Positions 1-7,239 of a stretch of DNA of 28,338 nt are shown here, one piece after another. Location: positions 1 to 28,338 of the forward strand of contig DATIHK010000008.1 in assembly GCA_035480775.1 (NCBI GenBank), given 5' to 3'. Source of the DNA: DATIHK01 sp035480775. Lineage in GTDB: Bacteria > Patescibacteriota > WWE3 > UBA101185 > UBA10185. How positions within the stretch are numbered: the stretch's first letter is position 1; every line of letters begins with the position of its first letter. The notes under the pieces were generated by a model. The model saw only the letters and a list, made by a program, of their open reading frames with translations. It searched no databases and was not told the origin of the DNA. The translations under genes and the position numbers were made by a program.

Positions 1-30
1 ATTTTCAACTAGCTATCTTAGTTGTATTTT

Positions 31-121
31 TGCGCTGCAAAATCTGCGGTTAATATGCGGCAAATATATAATTCATCGCCTCATCAGTGAAGTTATTATG
101 CGGTAAATATGCGAAGCAGAA
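31..121. repeat. TGCG direct repeats upstream of comEA
   Basis: The motif TGCGGYWAATA occurs at 45-55, 56-66 and 99-109, and a weaker TGCG half-copy starts at 110. The copies form two pairs (45/56 and 99/110), each with an 11-base period, about one helical turn. They lie upstream of comEA, and the second pair directly precedes AT-rich sequence at 125-133 that could serve as a -10 region. No convincing gene crosses 1-182. A regulator-binding array is an inference from spacing alone; remnants of an upstream gene are an alternative. Confidence 0.35.
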
Positions 122-182
122 TTCTATTATAAATAGAGATCAGCACCTTTACCTCTGAGTTACTTTTAAATAGAGTCATGGC

Positions 183-893
183 ATGTTTGGAGATATTTTT
201 GAAAGAATTACTCTATTTTTACAAGCTAATATTTGGATTTTGTTAATTGCCGTAGCACTTTGTTCAGGAGGAGTCACTTATGCTGTATCTAAATCGTCGC
301 AGATTCCAACGATTGAAAAACCCATTGAGGTAAATTCAACTTCTGAAGCTTCGGCAACATCGATAGACAGTTCAACAATAAAAGTTGATGTTTCTGGTGC
401 TGTAAAATCTCCTGGTGTTTATTCTTTGCCTCAGGATGCACGTATAAATGACGCCCTAGTCATAAGCGGGGGAGCGTTGACTAGTGTATCTGCTCAATGG
501 CTTGCACAACACGTTGATCTAGCTCAAAAACTCAAAGATACTCAAAAAGTTTATGTTCCATTTGATTGGGAAGTGTCAGATGTCTGTAGGCAAGATGAGT
601 TAAAGAAACTCGATATTACCTCTACCGCGAATCTTGTAATTCCTATACCAACTACAGTAAATCCAACTGGTACTACACATACAAGTCCTACACCTGCACA
701 AACTCAAAATGAACTTACGCATGTAAATTCTGCCACTCAAGAAGAATTGCAATCTCTTCCAGGAATTGGTCCAGTTTATTCGCAAAAAATTATTGATAAC
801 AGACCTTTTGCCTCAGCCTCAGATTTAGTTTCTAAGGCGAAACTTTCACAGTCTTTAGTAGATAAAATTAGTCCTTTAATAGATTTCGAATGA
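183..893 (+). CDS. comEA: ComEA-type DNA-binding competence protein
   Basis: This 236-residue protein is predicted to bind incoming DNA at the outer face of the cytoplasmic membrane during natural transformation and pass it to ComEC. One N-terminal membrane segment (about residues 13-34) is followed by a polar linker, an SLBB-like domain (about 67-125, with VDVSGAVKSPGVYSL), a Thr/Pro-rich linker (about 150-178) and a C-terminal helix-hairpin-helix domain (about 180-236, with VNSATQEELQSLPGIGPVYS). This is the usual ComEA order and size. The stop overlaps the next start as ATGA at 890-893, so translational coupling to comEC is likely. The family call is firm; activity in transformation is inferred. 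Confidence 0.92.
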   Translation: MFGDIFERITLFLQANIWILLIAVALCSGGVTYAVSKSSQIPTIEKPIEVNSTSEASATSIDSSTIKVDVSGAVKSPGVYSLPQDARINDALVISGGALTSVSAQWLAQHVDLAQKLKDTQKVYVPFDWEVSDVCRQDELKKLDITSTANLVIPIPTTVNPTGTTHTSPTPAQTQNELTHVNSATQEELQSLPGIGPVYSQKIIDNRPFASASDLVSKAKLSQSLVDKISPLIDFE

Positions 894-1900
894 AAAAATA
901 TGGTGCATTTATTTTAATGTTTTGCTTTTTTATATTGCACTTTTATGTAGTTTGCGGGAGAGATGTTTTGATTTGCAAAGCTCCAGATTCACCAGAAGCA
1001 ACAGGAATTTTTGCTTCAATCAGAAATTCTGCAACTAAAAATATTCGAAAATATATACCAAGTCCACATAGCGAATTGCTGCTAGGAATGCTTTTGGGTA
1101 TAGATGATTTAAAAACTATTCCAAGATTTAGTGACATGCTTAGATCAACTGGGACGATTCATATAGTTGTGGTTTCTGGATACAACATTAGCCTTGTTTT
1201 TGAACTGATAATTTCAGTAATCGGAACTCAATACAAGTTAAAAAATCTAGTAATAGCGCAGATATTGACTCTTGTTTATTCATTACTTACGGGTTTTCAA
1301 CCTCCGGTAATTCGTGCGTGGATTATGAGTTCTATTGTTTCATGGGGGAGATATTCTGGGAGGCGAATAGAAGCTTTACAAGTACTAATTTTTTCAGCTT
1401 TGGCGATGCTTTGTTTTAATCCGCTCTATCTTTTGAGCTTGAGCTTTCAGCTAAGTTTTCTTGCCACACTTAGTCTTGTTTTGTATGCGGAAGCTTTTTC
1501 AAAACTTTTTTCAAAAAAACTAAGGAACAAGGCATTGATAGCTGATCTGTCTACAACGTTGGCTGCGCAAGTTCTTGTTTGGCCTTTAATTTCTAGTTAT
1601 TTTGGGCGAATTAGTTTAATTAGTCCGTTTGTAAATTGTTTAATTCTTTGGACTGTTCCACTTGCAACAGTTCTAGGTGGAATTTTTTTAATAACCACAT
1701 ACGTAAATAGCATTTTAGCCCACCTTTTTGTGTGGATTGTATATCCACCTCTGGATATATTTGTACAAGTAATCAGATTTTTTTCAAAATTTAACTTTGC
1801 CGTAGTAGATTACAAAATTAGTACTTTAGCACTGTTAATTTATTATTTTTTTGTATTGAGTTTTAGTTATTTTTATAAGATTTCTGTAGATGATAAATAA
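890..1900 (+). CDS. comEC: ComEC/Rec2 competence channel, short form
   Basis: This 336-residue polytopic membrane protein contains the Competence domain of ComEC, the channel that carries single-stranded DNA across the inner membrane. The diagnostic core is present: LLLGMLLGIDDL, then HIVVVSGYNISLVFE, followed by several hydrophobic segments with GFQPPVIRAWIMS. Canonical ComEC is roughly twice as long, with an N-terminal OB-like DUF4131 region and a C-terminal metallo-beta-lactamase domain. Here only one hydrophobic helix precedes the core and the C-terminal domain is missing. The next reading frame, overlapping by 11 bases, seems to hold the remnant of that domain. Coupling to comEA by the ATGA overlap supports a DNA-uptake role. 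Confidence 0.88.
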   Translation: MKKYGAFILMFCFFILHFYVVCGRDVLICKAPDSPEATGIFASIRNSATKNIRKYIPSPHSELLLGMLLGIDDLKTIPRFSDMLRSTGTIHIVVVSGYNISLVFELIISVIGTQYKLKNLVIAQILTLVYSLLTGFQPPVIRAWIMSSIVSWGRYSGRRIEALQVLIFSALAMLCFNPLYLLSLSFQLSFLATLSLVLYAEAFSKLFSKKLRNKALIADLSTTLAAQVLVWPLISSYFGRISLISPFVNCLILWTVPLATVLGGIFLITTYVNSILAHLFVWIVYPPLDIFVQVIRFFSKFNFAVVDYKISTLALLIYYFFVLSFSYFYKISVDDK

Positions 1901-2417
1901 ATGGTTAATTGTGATTTATATTAGTTTTTATCTGTTTAAAGGGTTCTTATATTTTTCAAAATTCGATACATATACACGTTTAGATATAGGTAAGGGGAGT
2001 GCTTTTTTGTTTTATACTTCTTCACATAAGGTAGTATTTTTTGATGCAAGCTCTTCATACGAGGCTGATGGTTATTTATTTGATCAAATGCCGTTTGATT
2101 GTTTAATATCAAGCGTTGTTATTCCTGCTATCAATTCTCGAATTTTAGAAGCATTGAGAAGAATTAAATTACGCTGTTTATTTGGAACAGTTTATACAAA
2201 CAAGATTCCAGAAGGCGTTATCGACTTGAATTATAAAATTCTGCCTACTGGGACCGAGTTTTCATTTGATGGAATTAAATTTAAATTACTTGCCTCTAAA
2301 GTACTGTTGGTAAATTCAGATAGTTACAATTTTATTTTAGTTGGAAATCCCAAGCTCTTAAACTCTTCAATTTTACAAGAATACCAAGCTCAAATAATTC
2401 CTTATAAAGACTACTAA
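1890..2417 (+). CDS. Degenerate ComEC-type beta-lactamase-like protein
   Basis: This 175-residue protein has one N-terminal hydrophobic helix (about residues 3-19) and then a beta-rich region. RLDIGKGSAFLFYTSSHKVV matches the position and pattern of the ComEC metallo-beta-lactamase opening (FLDVGQGDAILI...). The following strand ends in SSVVIPAINSRILEAL, where active family members carry the THxHxDH metal motif, so no metal ligands are visible. It overlaps comEC by 11 bases in another frame, as expected if an ancestral ComEC split into two chains. I infer a structural or vestigial partner of the channel rather than a nuclease. Similarity is remote, so an unrelated membrane-anchored protein is possible. 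Confidence 0.6.
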   Translation: MINKWLIVIYISFYLFKGFLYFSKFDTYTRLDIGKGSAFLFYTSSHKVVFFDASSSYEADGYLFDQMPFDCLISSVVIPAINSRILEALRRIKLRCLFGTVYTNKIPEGVIDLNYKILPTGTEFSFDGIKFKLLASKVLLVNSDSYNFILVGNPKLLNSSILQEYQAQIIPYKDY

Positions 2418-2432
2418 TATTTGCTTAATTTA

Positions 2433-2447
2433 GTTATTTCTAATAAC
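2433..2447. repeat. Inverted repeat before argS
   Basis: GTTATT-TCT-AATAAC is a perfect 6-base inverted repeat ending 8 bases before the argS start. It could be a small operator or hairpin. It has no T-run on either side, so it is not a terminator. In AT-rich DNA it may be chance. Confidence 0.25.
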
Positions 2448-2455
2448 ATGAAGGC

Positions 2456-4375
2456 ATGGAAATTGCTGGTTTAATAAGACAAAAAGTCATTGAAGCTGTA
2501 AAAGATATTTATAATATTGATTTTACAGAATTTACAATTGAGCATCCGGAAAATTCTGATTTCGGAGATTACGCTACAAACGTATCGATGAATCTGGCGA
2601 AATTGGTCAAGCAGAGTCCAATAGACATTGCTAATAAGCTAAGCTATAAGCTGCAAGAAATGGATGCTATGACAAACGTACATAATACTAATCTGCAAAT
2701 ATTCAAAAGTGTTAAAGTGGCGTCGCCTGGATTTATAAACTTTGTTTTAACAACTGAGTGGTTACAAAATGTACTCTTGGATCTCCATAAAAATGGCAAC
2801 TCCTATAGGGCTATGCAAAAAGATGGTAAAAAGCGTATCGCTTTGGAACATTCTAATGTCAATCCTAACAAAGCCGCGCACGTAGGACATCTAAGAAACG
2901 CTTGCATAGGTCAATTTTTAGAACGAGTCTACGAGCATTTAGGTTACGAAGTAGAAGTTCAATATTACTGTAATGATCTGGGAGTTCAAGTAACTACCTC
3001 CACAATGGGAGAAGAGAAGTTTAAAGATATCAAACCAGAAGATTATAAAAAATTTGATCACTATATGTGGGATGTTTATTCCAAAATGGCATCTCTAATT
3101 GAAAATAATGCAGAATTAAAAGCTGAGCTCAATGAACGACTCGTTAAGCTAGAAAATCCCGAATCTGCAGAATCCGAAAAACAAAAACAACTCGCCACAA
3201 AAATTTTAAAAACAAATTTGGAGACCTTTTCTAAATTAGATTTTGACTACGATGTAATTGTTTATGAATCTGATATTGCGCGCCTAAAATTGTGGGAAAA
3301 AGCTTTTGAAATTTTGAAACAAAACGAGAATTTTTATCTCGCAAAAGACGGTCCATCTAAAGATTGTTGGCTTATAAAATTAACTGAAAAAGATGACTCT
3401 ACCGTGCAAAAAGATGGTAAGACGATAGAAGAAGATAAGATAATTGTTCGTTCAAATGGAGTAGCTACTTATACTGGAAAAGATATCGCTTACCATATGT
3501 GGAAATACGGCTTACTTGGAACAGATTTTCACTACGAGCCTTTTGTCACTGAAACCCAAAAAAAGGAATTATGGTCGACTACATATTTACCTCATGAATC
3601 AAACGAAAAAGTAACTTTTTCAAATGTTAATAAAGTTTTTGACGTTATTGATACTAAGCAAACTTACGCTATCAATGTGGTCAAGCAATCATTACGTTAT
3701 TTGGGCTATGAGGACCAAGCAGAGAACATGGTTCATGTTAACTATGGATTTGTCTACTTATCACCTGAAACAGCAACAGAACTTGGTGTAGACACTTCAG
3801 ACGGTAAAAATAAATATGGTATGAGTGGACGAAAAGGTTGGGGAATAAAAATAGATGATTTTATTGATATGGTGGACAAAAAGATGACTTCTGAATTTGG
3901 AGAATTTGCAGCGCTAAAAGATGTTCGTAACGGAGCTATAAAATTTGAAATGCTCAAATACAATACTTATCAAGATCTAATTTTTGATCTTAAATCAGCT
4001 TTAAATATTAAAGGATTTTCTGGTACATATATTCAATATACATATGCACGTACAAATTCTTTGCTTACTAAAGCCGAAAAAGTTGAAGATCAAACTTTAC
4101 AAACTTTAGAAGATAGGGAACTGGATGTTTTACGTGAATTATATAAATTTTCTGAAATTGTTGAACGAGCTGCATCTGAATTTGCTCCCAATCTATTGTG
4201 TGGATATTTATTTGAACTCTGTCAAAAATTTAACTTTTTCTACAATGATTTATCCATACTTAATGCAGATAGTCCCGAAAAGAAAAAATTTAGAGTATTA
4301 TTAACGTACGGAGTAAACACAGTGTTAAAAAATGGACTATACTTGCTAGGAATTGCAGCTCCAGATAAGATGTAA
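2456..4375 (+). CDS. argS: Arginyl-tRNA synthetase
   Basis: This cytoplasmic class I synthetase attaches arginine to tRNA-Arg using ATP. The 639-residue protein shows the N-terminal Add-1 domain (about 1-110), the catalytic core with the HIGH-type motif as HVGHLRN after NVNPNKAA, YYCNDLGVQ, the ArgRS-typical NYGFVYL stretch, and a KMSK-type loop reading KYGMSGRKGWGIKIDD. The C-terminal DALR anticodon-binding domain (about 520-639) contains YIQYTYARTNSL and ends in LYLLGIAAPDKM. The loop has GMSGRKG rather than KMSTRKG, so the exact KMSK form is altered but recognisable. A tRNA-Arg(CCU) gene lies about 2.7 kb downstream. The assignment is firm. Confidence 0.96.
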   Translation: MEIAGLIRQKVIEAVKDIYNIDFTEFTIEHPENSDFGDYATNVSMNLAKLVKQSPIDIANKLSYKLQEMDAMTNVHNTNLQIFKSVKVASPGFINFVLTTEWLQNVLLDLHKNGNSYRAMQKDGKKRIALEHSNVNPNKAAHVGHLRNACIGQFLERVYEHLGYEVEVQYYCNDLGVQVTTSTMGEEKFKDIKPEDYKKFDHYMWDVYSKMASLIENNAELKAELNERLVKLENPESAESEKQKQLATKILKTNLETFSKLDFDYDVIVYESDIARLKLWEKAFEILKQNENFYLAKDGPSKDCWLIKLTEKDDSTVQKDGKTIEEDKIIVRSNGVATYTGKDIAYHMWKYGLLGTDFHYEPFVTETQKKELWSTTYLPHESNEKVTFSNVNKVFDVIDTKQTYAINVVKQSLRYLGYEDQAENMVHVNYGFVYLSPETATELGVDTSDGKNKYGMSGRKGWGIKIDDFIDMVDKKMTSEFGEFAALKDVRNGAIKFEMLKYNTYQDLIFDLKSALNIKGFSGTYIQYTYARTNSLLTKAEKVEDQTLQTLEDRELDVLRELYKFSEIVERAASEFAPNLLCGYLFELCQKFNFFYNDLSILNADSPEKKKFRVLLTYGVNTVLKNGLYLLGIAAPDKM

Positions 4376-4379
4376 TACG

Positions 4380-5390
4380 ATGACAAATACTTACAAAAGA
4401 CATAGCCCAGGTTTTTTCGGAAGACTATTAAGATCGATTATCTCGGTTTTTATTTTATCTACTCTTGTTTTAGGAATTTCTTACAGCGTAAAACAACTCT
4501 CAACTTTAAATTCAAAAAAAGTAGTTAATATGTCTATGAATTTAGCTTCACGCTTTGGCATGGACAATAGCAAAATAGGGGAAGTCGCTGGAGCTTTGAT
4601 CGATCGCTCAAATAGTGTGACAATAAATGATACTCCTACAAGCACTGAATCCCATAAAACTATAAGTAAAGAATTTACTTTTGCAGTCATTGCCGACTCG
4701 CACGATGATATACCAAATCTTACAAAAGCATTAGATATGGCTAAGAAAGAAAATGCCCAAGCCGTATTTTTCCTAGGTGATTATACGAATTGGGGTGATA
4801 AAGACAGTCTTCAGAAAATGAAATCTACGATGGATGCTAGTGGTTTAACTTATTATTCAATTCCTGGTGATCATGATCTGGCTGCTTCTGTCCAAGCAGG
4901 TGATACTGCAGGTCTGACCAATTACAAACAAGTATTTGGAGATAATTATCACAGTATTACATTAAAAGGTAAGAAGGTTGTGATGTTAGATAATAGTGCA
5001 AATTACACAACTGTAAGTTCTACATTGATAAATTGGTTTAAATCAGAAGTGATAAATGCAGACTTTGTCATGCTATCACAACCACTGTATCATCCAACTA
5101 TAAATTTAGTTATGGGAGTTGTTCACGGGAATACAGTACCTGATGTAAAAGCTCAAGCGGAAGAGCTTTTGTCATATATTAGAACATCGAGTGTAAAAGC
5201 CATAATTGCAGGTGATCAACATAATTTTAGTGAGAATACTGACCCTAAGAAATCTACATTGCAACACATAGTCACAGGTGCTGTGGTAGGAAACGACATT
5301 GAGCTTCAAAATCCGCAAAAACCTAGATTTACTTTAATAGATATTAATAATGACGGATCTTATACAGTACGCGATACGCCTCTTGAATAA
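4380..5390 (+). CDS. Membrane-anchored metallophosphoesterase
   Basis: This 336-residue protein has a cytoplasmic N-terminus, one membrane helix (about residues 19-37) and an exported calcineurin-like phosphoesterase domain (about 100-330). The metal-binding motif order is visible: VIADSHDD (D-x-H), FFLGDYTNWGD (GD), IPGDHD in place of GNHD, VVHGN, and IIAGDQHNF near the usual GHxH position. These predict a two-metal phosphodiesterase or phosphatase acting outside the membrane; the substrate cannot be inferred. The ATG at 4380, four bases after the argS stop, is preferred over an in-frame ATG at 4353 that would overlap argS. Several motifs vary from consensus, so efficiency is uncertain. Confidence 0.85.
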   Translation: MTNTYKRHSPGFFGRLLRSIISVFILSTLVLGISYSVKQLSTLNSKKVVNMSMNLASRFGMDNSKIGEVAGALIDRSNSVTINDTPTSTESHKTISKEFTFAVIADSHDDIPNLTKALDMAKKENAQAVFFLGDYTNWGDKDSLQKMKSTMDASGLTYYSIPGDHDLAASVQAGDTAGLTNYKQVFGDNYHSITLKGKKVVMLDNSANYTTVSSTLINWFKSEVINADFVMLSQPLYHPTINLVMGVVHGNTVPDVKAQAEELLSYIRTSSVKAIIAGDQHNFSENTDPKKSTLQHIVTGAVVGNDIELQNPQKPRFTLIDINNDGSYTVRDTPLE

Positions 5391-5402
5391 ATTCCATCTG
5401 AC

Positions 5403-5411
5403 TGATATAAA
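5403..5411 (+). promoter_or_regulatory. Extended -10 promoter element before ndk
   Basis: TGA-TATAAA forms an extended -10 element ending nine bases before the ndk ATG. No clear -35 is seen. Initiation about seven bases downstream would leave a leader of only some three bases. It resembles elements before the first GT5 gene and the PEGA gene. Confidence 0.4.
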
Positions 5412-5420
5412 TGACAGCGT

Positions 5421-6002
5421 ATGATTGAAAAATCTTTAGTAATTTTAAAACCTGATGCAGTTCAACGCGGAATAATGGGTGAACTTCTTACTCGATTTGA
5501 GAGAACTGGTTTAAAAGTTGTTGCAGCTAAAATGACACTTCCAGATAGAGCACTAACAGAAAAACATTATTTAAAAGATGAAACTTGGCATCGAAAAGTT
5601 GGAGAAAATAATCTTAAAGACTGCGAAAAATTTGGAGTCAATCCCATGGACTATTACGGAGTAAATGACCCTGTTGGTGTTGGAAAAGTTATTAATGAAT
5701 GGCTTTTTGATGCCTTACTAGTTGGACCTGTCTTGGCTTTTATTATTGAAGGACCCCAGGCTGTTGCTAAAATACGCGCTTTAGTTGGCACCACATATCC
5801 TGATTTAGCTGCACCTGGAACTATAAGAGGCGATTATTCCGTAGATTCCGCCTTCGCTTCTTTAGTTAGAAAGCGATCAGTTTTTAATCTTATACATGCC
5901 TCGGGAGCTTCTGACGAAGCAGTTGAAGAAATTAAACTCTGGTTTAAGCCTGAAGAAATATTTTCGTATAAGAGAGTAGAGGATGAACTTTACAATTACT
6001 AA
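5421..6002 (+). CDS. ndk: Nucleoside diphosphate kinase, enlarged form
   Basis: This cytoplasmic enzyme moves the gamma-phosphate of ATP to nucleoside diphosphates through a phosphohistidine. The N-terminal signature SLVILKPDAVQRGIMGELL, the Kpn-loop region ALVGTTYPDLAAPGTIRGDY and the active-site segment NLIHASGASDEA (catalytic His) are all present. The protein is 193 residues, against about 140-150 for typical Ndk. The extra residues lie mainly after the first helix (KDETWHRKVGENNLKDCEKF onward, about residues 53-90) and between GDY and the active site. Nudix starts two bases after its stop, so the two probably share a transcript. Function is firm; the role of the insertions is unknown. Confidence 0.93.
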   Translation: MIEKSLVILKPDAVQRGIMGELLTRFERTGLKVVAAKMTLPDRALTEKHYLKDETWHRKVGENNLKDCEKFGVNPMDYYGVNDPVGVGKVINEWLFDALLVGPVLAFIIEGPQAVAKIRALVGTTYPDLAAPGTIRGDYSVDSAFASLVRKRSVFNLIHASGASDEAVEEIKLWFKPEEIFSYKRVEDELYNY

Positions 6003-6004
6003 CC

Positions 6005-6436
6005 ATGGAAGAACGAAACATTGATATTCATAAAGCCGCAGGAATTTTAATTAAAGATAGAAAATTTCTTTTAACACATGAATTAGGTAAAAAATTTTAT
6101 ATTTCTCCGGGTGGAGTTATTGAAGAAGGTGAAACTCCTCAACAAGCTCTGGTCAGAGAACTAAAAGAAGAAATCGACTTAAGTGTAAATCCACTTGATC
6201 TAGAATACTTTGGAACTTTTTATGCGCAGGCAGCTGGAGCAGAGCATAAATTTCTTCAAATGGATGTGTATAGAGTTTTGCTTTGGTCTGGAGAAATTCG
6301 TCCTAGTTCTGGCGCCGAAGTAATAGATGACGCGATTTGGGTAAATACTATAAATATTCCAACAAATATTAAAATGGGATCAATTTTTGAGCATGAAGTC
6401 ATGCCAAAATTAAAAGCTTTAGATCTGATTGATTAA
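6005..6436 (+). CDS. Nudix hydrolase
   Basis: This 143-residue cytoplasmic hydrolase should cleave a nucleoside diphosphate linked to another group, with Mg2+. The Nudix box is read as GVIEEGETPQQALVRELKEE, fitting Gx5Ex7REUxEE; the usual final Gly is Asp (EEIDL). A single domain fills the chain, with KFYISPGG leading into the box and EVIDDAIWV near the end. It sits two bases behind ndk, suggesting nucleotide-pool housekeeping or sanitation. The substrate (oxidised nucleotide, nucleotide sugar or other) cannot be told. Confidence 0.88.
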   Translation: MEERNIDIHKAAGILIKDRKFLLTHELGKKFYISPGGVIEEGETPQQALVRELKEEIDLSVNPLDLEYFGTFYAQAAGAEHKFLQMDVYRVLLWSGEIRPSSGAEVIDDAIWVNTINIPTNIKMGSIFEHEVMPKLKALDLID

Positions 6437-6440
6437 AAAG

Positions 6441-6496
6441 AAAGCTAAACCCAGCAAAGTAAGTTACTGAGTCCAGCTTTATAACGACTTAGCTTT
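6441..6496. terminator. Possible two-way terminator between Nudix and receiver genes
   Basis: AAAGCTAA (6441-6448) pairs with TTAGCTTT (6489-6496) over eight bases, with a long internal segment that may fold further. A T-run follows on the plus strand (TTTTATTT) and on the minus strand (CTTTTT). The two flanking genes converge here. The large loop makes it a weak candidate. Confidence 0.4.
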
Positions 6497-6840
6497 TATT
6501 TAAGTAGCTTTTGTGCCCATTCCTTAAGTTTTTGAGGATCAGATTTTGAAATCCAGTCAACACGCGAATGAGGTGGGACATTTCCACCAGAAAAAATTAC
6601 TACATTGTCTTTTTCTAGATCCCTTTTAAGATATCCAGCCAAAAGCCTTCCGTTATCTGGATGTCGACCTTTGACTTGTGAGTCGCAAATGTATCCGTCG
6701 AAGAGCTGGTTTATCACAAGATCGTAAGTTGTGTCATCGATGGTGTCTATAGTTAGGACCTCGAAACCCAATTCAGTCAGCATAGCGCAAACTTTTTTTT
6801 GAACTTCCAAGTCATCTTCAACGAGGAGGATGCGGGTCAT
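6496..6840 (-). CDS. Stand-alone response-regulator receiver protein
   Basis: The 114-residue protein is a CheY-like receiver with no output domain. It shows the acidic pocket ILLVEDDLEV, the phospho-acceptor Asp in DGYICDSQV (about residue 53), the conserved hydroxyl residue in VIFSGG, and the Lys in ISKSD. It should be switched by phosphorylation from a histidine kinase, but no kinase is encoded in this window, so its partner is elsewhere. A good Shine-Dalgarno sequence (AAAAGGAG, 6846-6853 on the minus strand) fixes the start at 6840. It has its own promoter just downstream of tRNA-Ser. The output is unknown; it probably acts through protein contacts. Confidence 0.85.
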   Translation of the reverse strand: MTRILLVEDDLEVQKKVCAMLTELGFEVLTIDTIDDTTYDLVINQLFDGYICDSQVKGRHPDNGRLLAGYLKRDLEKDNVVIFSGGNVPPHSRVDWISKSDPQKLKEWAQKLLK

Positions 6841-6877
6841 GGAGACTCCTTTTCAATGTGAGGATTTGGCTAAAGGG

Positions 6878-6906
6878 ATTGTATCAAAGGTAATTTATAC
6901 TAGCAA
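6878..6906 (-). promoter_or_regulatory. Promoter of the receiver gene
   Basis: On the minus strand, TTGCTA (6901-6906) is followed after 17 bases by TACAAT (6878-6883), which is preceded by TGA and so is an extended -10. Initiation near 6871 gives a leader of about 30 bases with the strong Shine-Dalgarno. It starts just past the 3' end of tRNA-Ser. Confidence 0.6.
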
Positions 6907-6912
6907 ATTTAC

Positions 6913-7000
6913 TGGCGGAGGGGGAGGGATTCGAACCCTCGACACCTTGCGGCGTAGTAGTTTTCAAGACTACCGCACTCGACCACTATGCGACCCCTCC
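6913..7000 (-). tRNA. tRNA-Ser (anticodon UGA)
   Basis: The minus strand gives an 88-base tRNA with acceptor GGAGGGG/CCCCTCC, discriminator G and an encoded CCA (6913-6915). The anticodon arm is GTAGT-CTTGAAA-ACTAC, so the anticodon is TGA, reading UCA and related Ser codons. A long variable arm, as in class II tRNAs, and a T-arm GAGGG-TTCGAAT-CCCTC are present. Confidence 0.95.
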
Positions 7001-7016
7001 TCGCAGTAACCAAAAG

Positions 7017-7045
7017 ATTATAACGTCATTCTGCTATAATTTCCA
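7017..7045 (-). promoter_or_regulatory. Probable promoter of tRNA-Ser
   Basis: TATAAT is on the minus strand at 7017-7022, with a weak -35-like TGGAAA at 7040-7045 and a 17-base spacer. Initiation near 7010 would be ten bases before the mature tRNA 5' end. It overlaps the plus-strand promoter of the other two tRNAs. Confidence 0.5.
7032..7040 (+). promoter_or_regulatory. Extended -10 promoter of tRNA-Arg and tRNA-Pro
   Basis: TGC-TATAAT is a consensus extended -10. Initiation near 7047 is 14 bases before tRNA-Arg. No -35 match is evident, which extended -10 promoters tolerate. Confidence 0.65.
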
Positions 7046-7060
7046 TGTTTCAAGAGATAA

Positions 7061-7135
7061 GCACCCGTAGCTCAACGGATAGAGCAAGCCCGTCCTAAGG
7101 GTTAGATATGGGTTCAATTCCCGTCGGGTGCACCA
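7061..7135 (+). tRNA. tRNA-Arg (anticodon CCU)
   Basis: This 75-base tRNA has acceptor GCACCCG/CGGGTGC, discriminator A and encoded CCA (7133-7135). The anticodon loop GTCCTAA, between AGCCC and GGGTT, gives CCT, which reads AGG. The T-loop TTCAATT is present. It is the first of two plus-strand tRNAs on one transcript. Confidence 0.94.
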
Positions 7136-7140
7136 AACAT

Positions 7141-7216
7141 CAGGGACTGGCACAATTGGTAGCGCACTGCTTTCGGGAAGCAGAGGTTCGGAGTTCGAGT
7201 CTCCGGTCCCTGACCA
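7141..7216 (+). tRNA. tRNA-Pro (anticodon CGG)
   Basis: This 76-base tRNA has acceptor CAGGGAC/GTCCCTG, discriminator A and encoded CCA (7214-7216). The anticodon arm CTGCT-TTCGGGA-AGCAG gives CGG, reading CCG. It follows tRNA-Arg after five bases, and no terminator separates it from the sortase gene. Confidence 0.94.
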
Positions 7217-7224
7217 TACTGGTG

Positions 7225-7230
7225 TACAAT
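7225..7230 (+). promoter_or_regulatory. Possible -10 element of the sortase gene
   Basis: TACAAT ends nine bases before the sortase ATG and lies just after tRNA-Pro. There is no clear -35. If used, it gives an almost leaderless mRNA; otherwise the gene is read through from the tRNA promoter. Confidence 0.3.
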
Positions 7231-7239
7231 TATTTAGTA

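Noticed and set aside
6..31. CAACTA/TAGTTG hairpin followed by T-rich sequence as a terminator
   Set aside because: It has only six AT-rich pairs and a broken T-run. It is too weak to call, though it may mark the end of an upstream gene.
7108..7239. Longer N-terminus of the sortase
   Set aside because: It would translate tRNA-Arg and tRNA-Pro. The membrane helix and family N-terminus fit ATG 7240.
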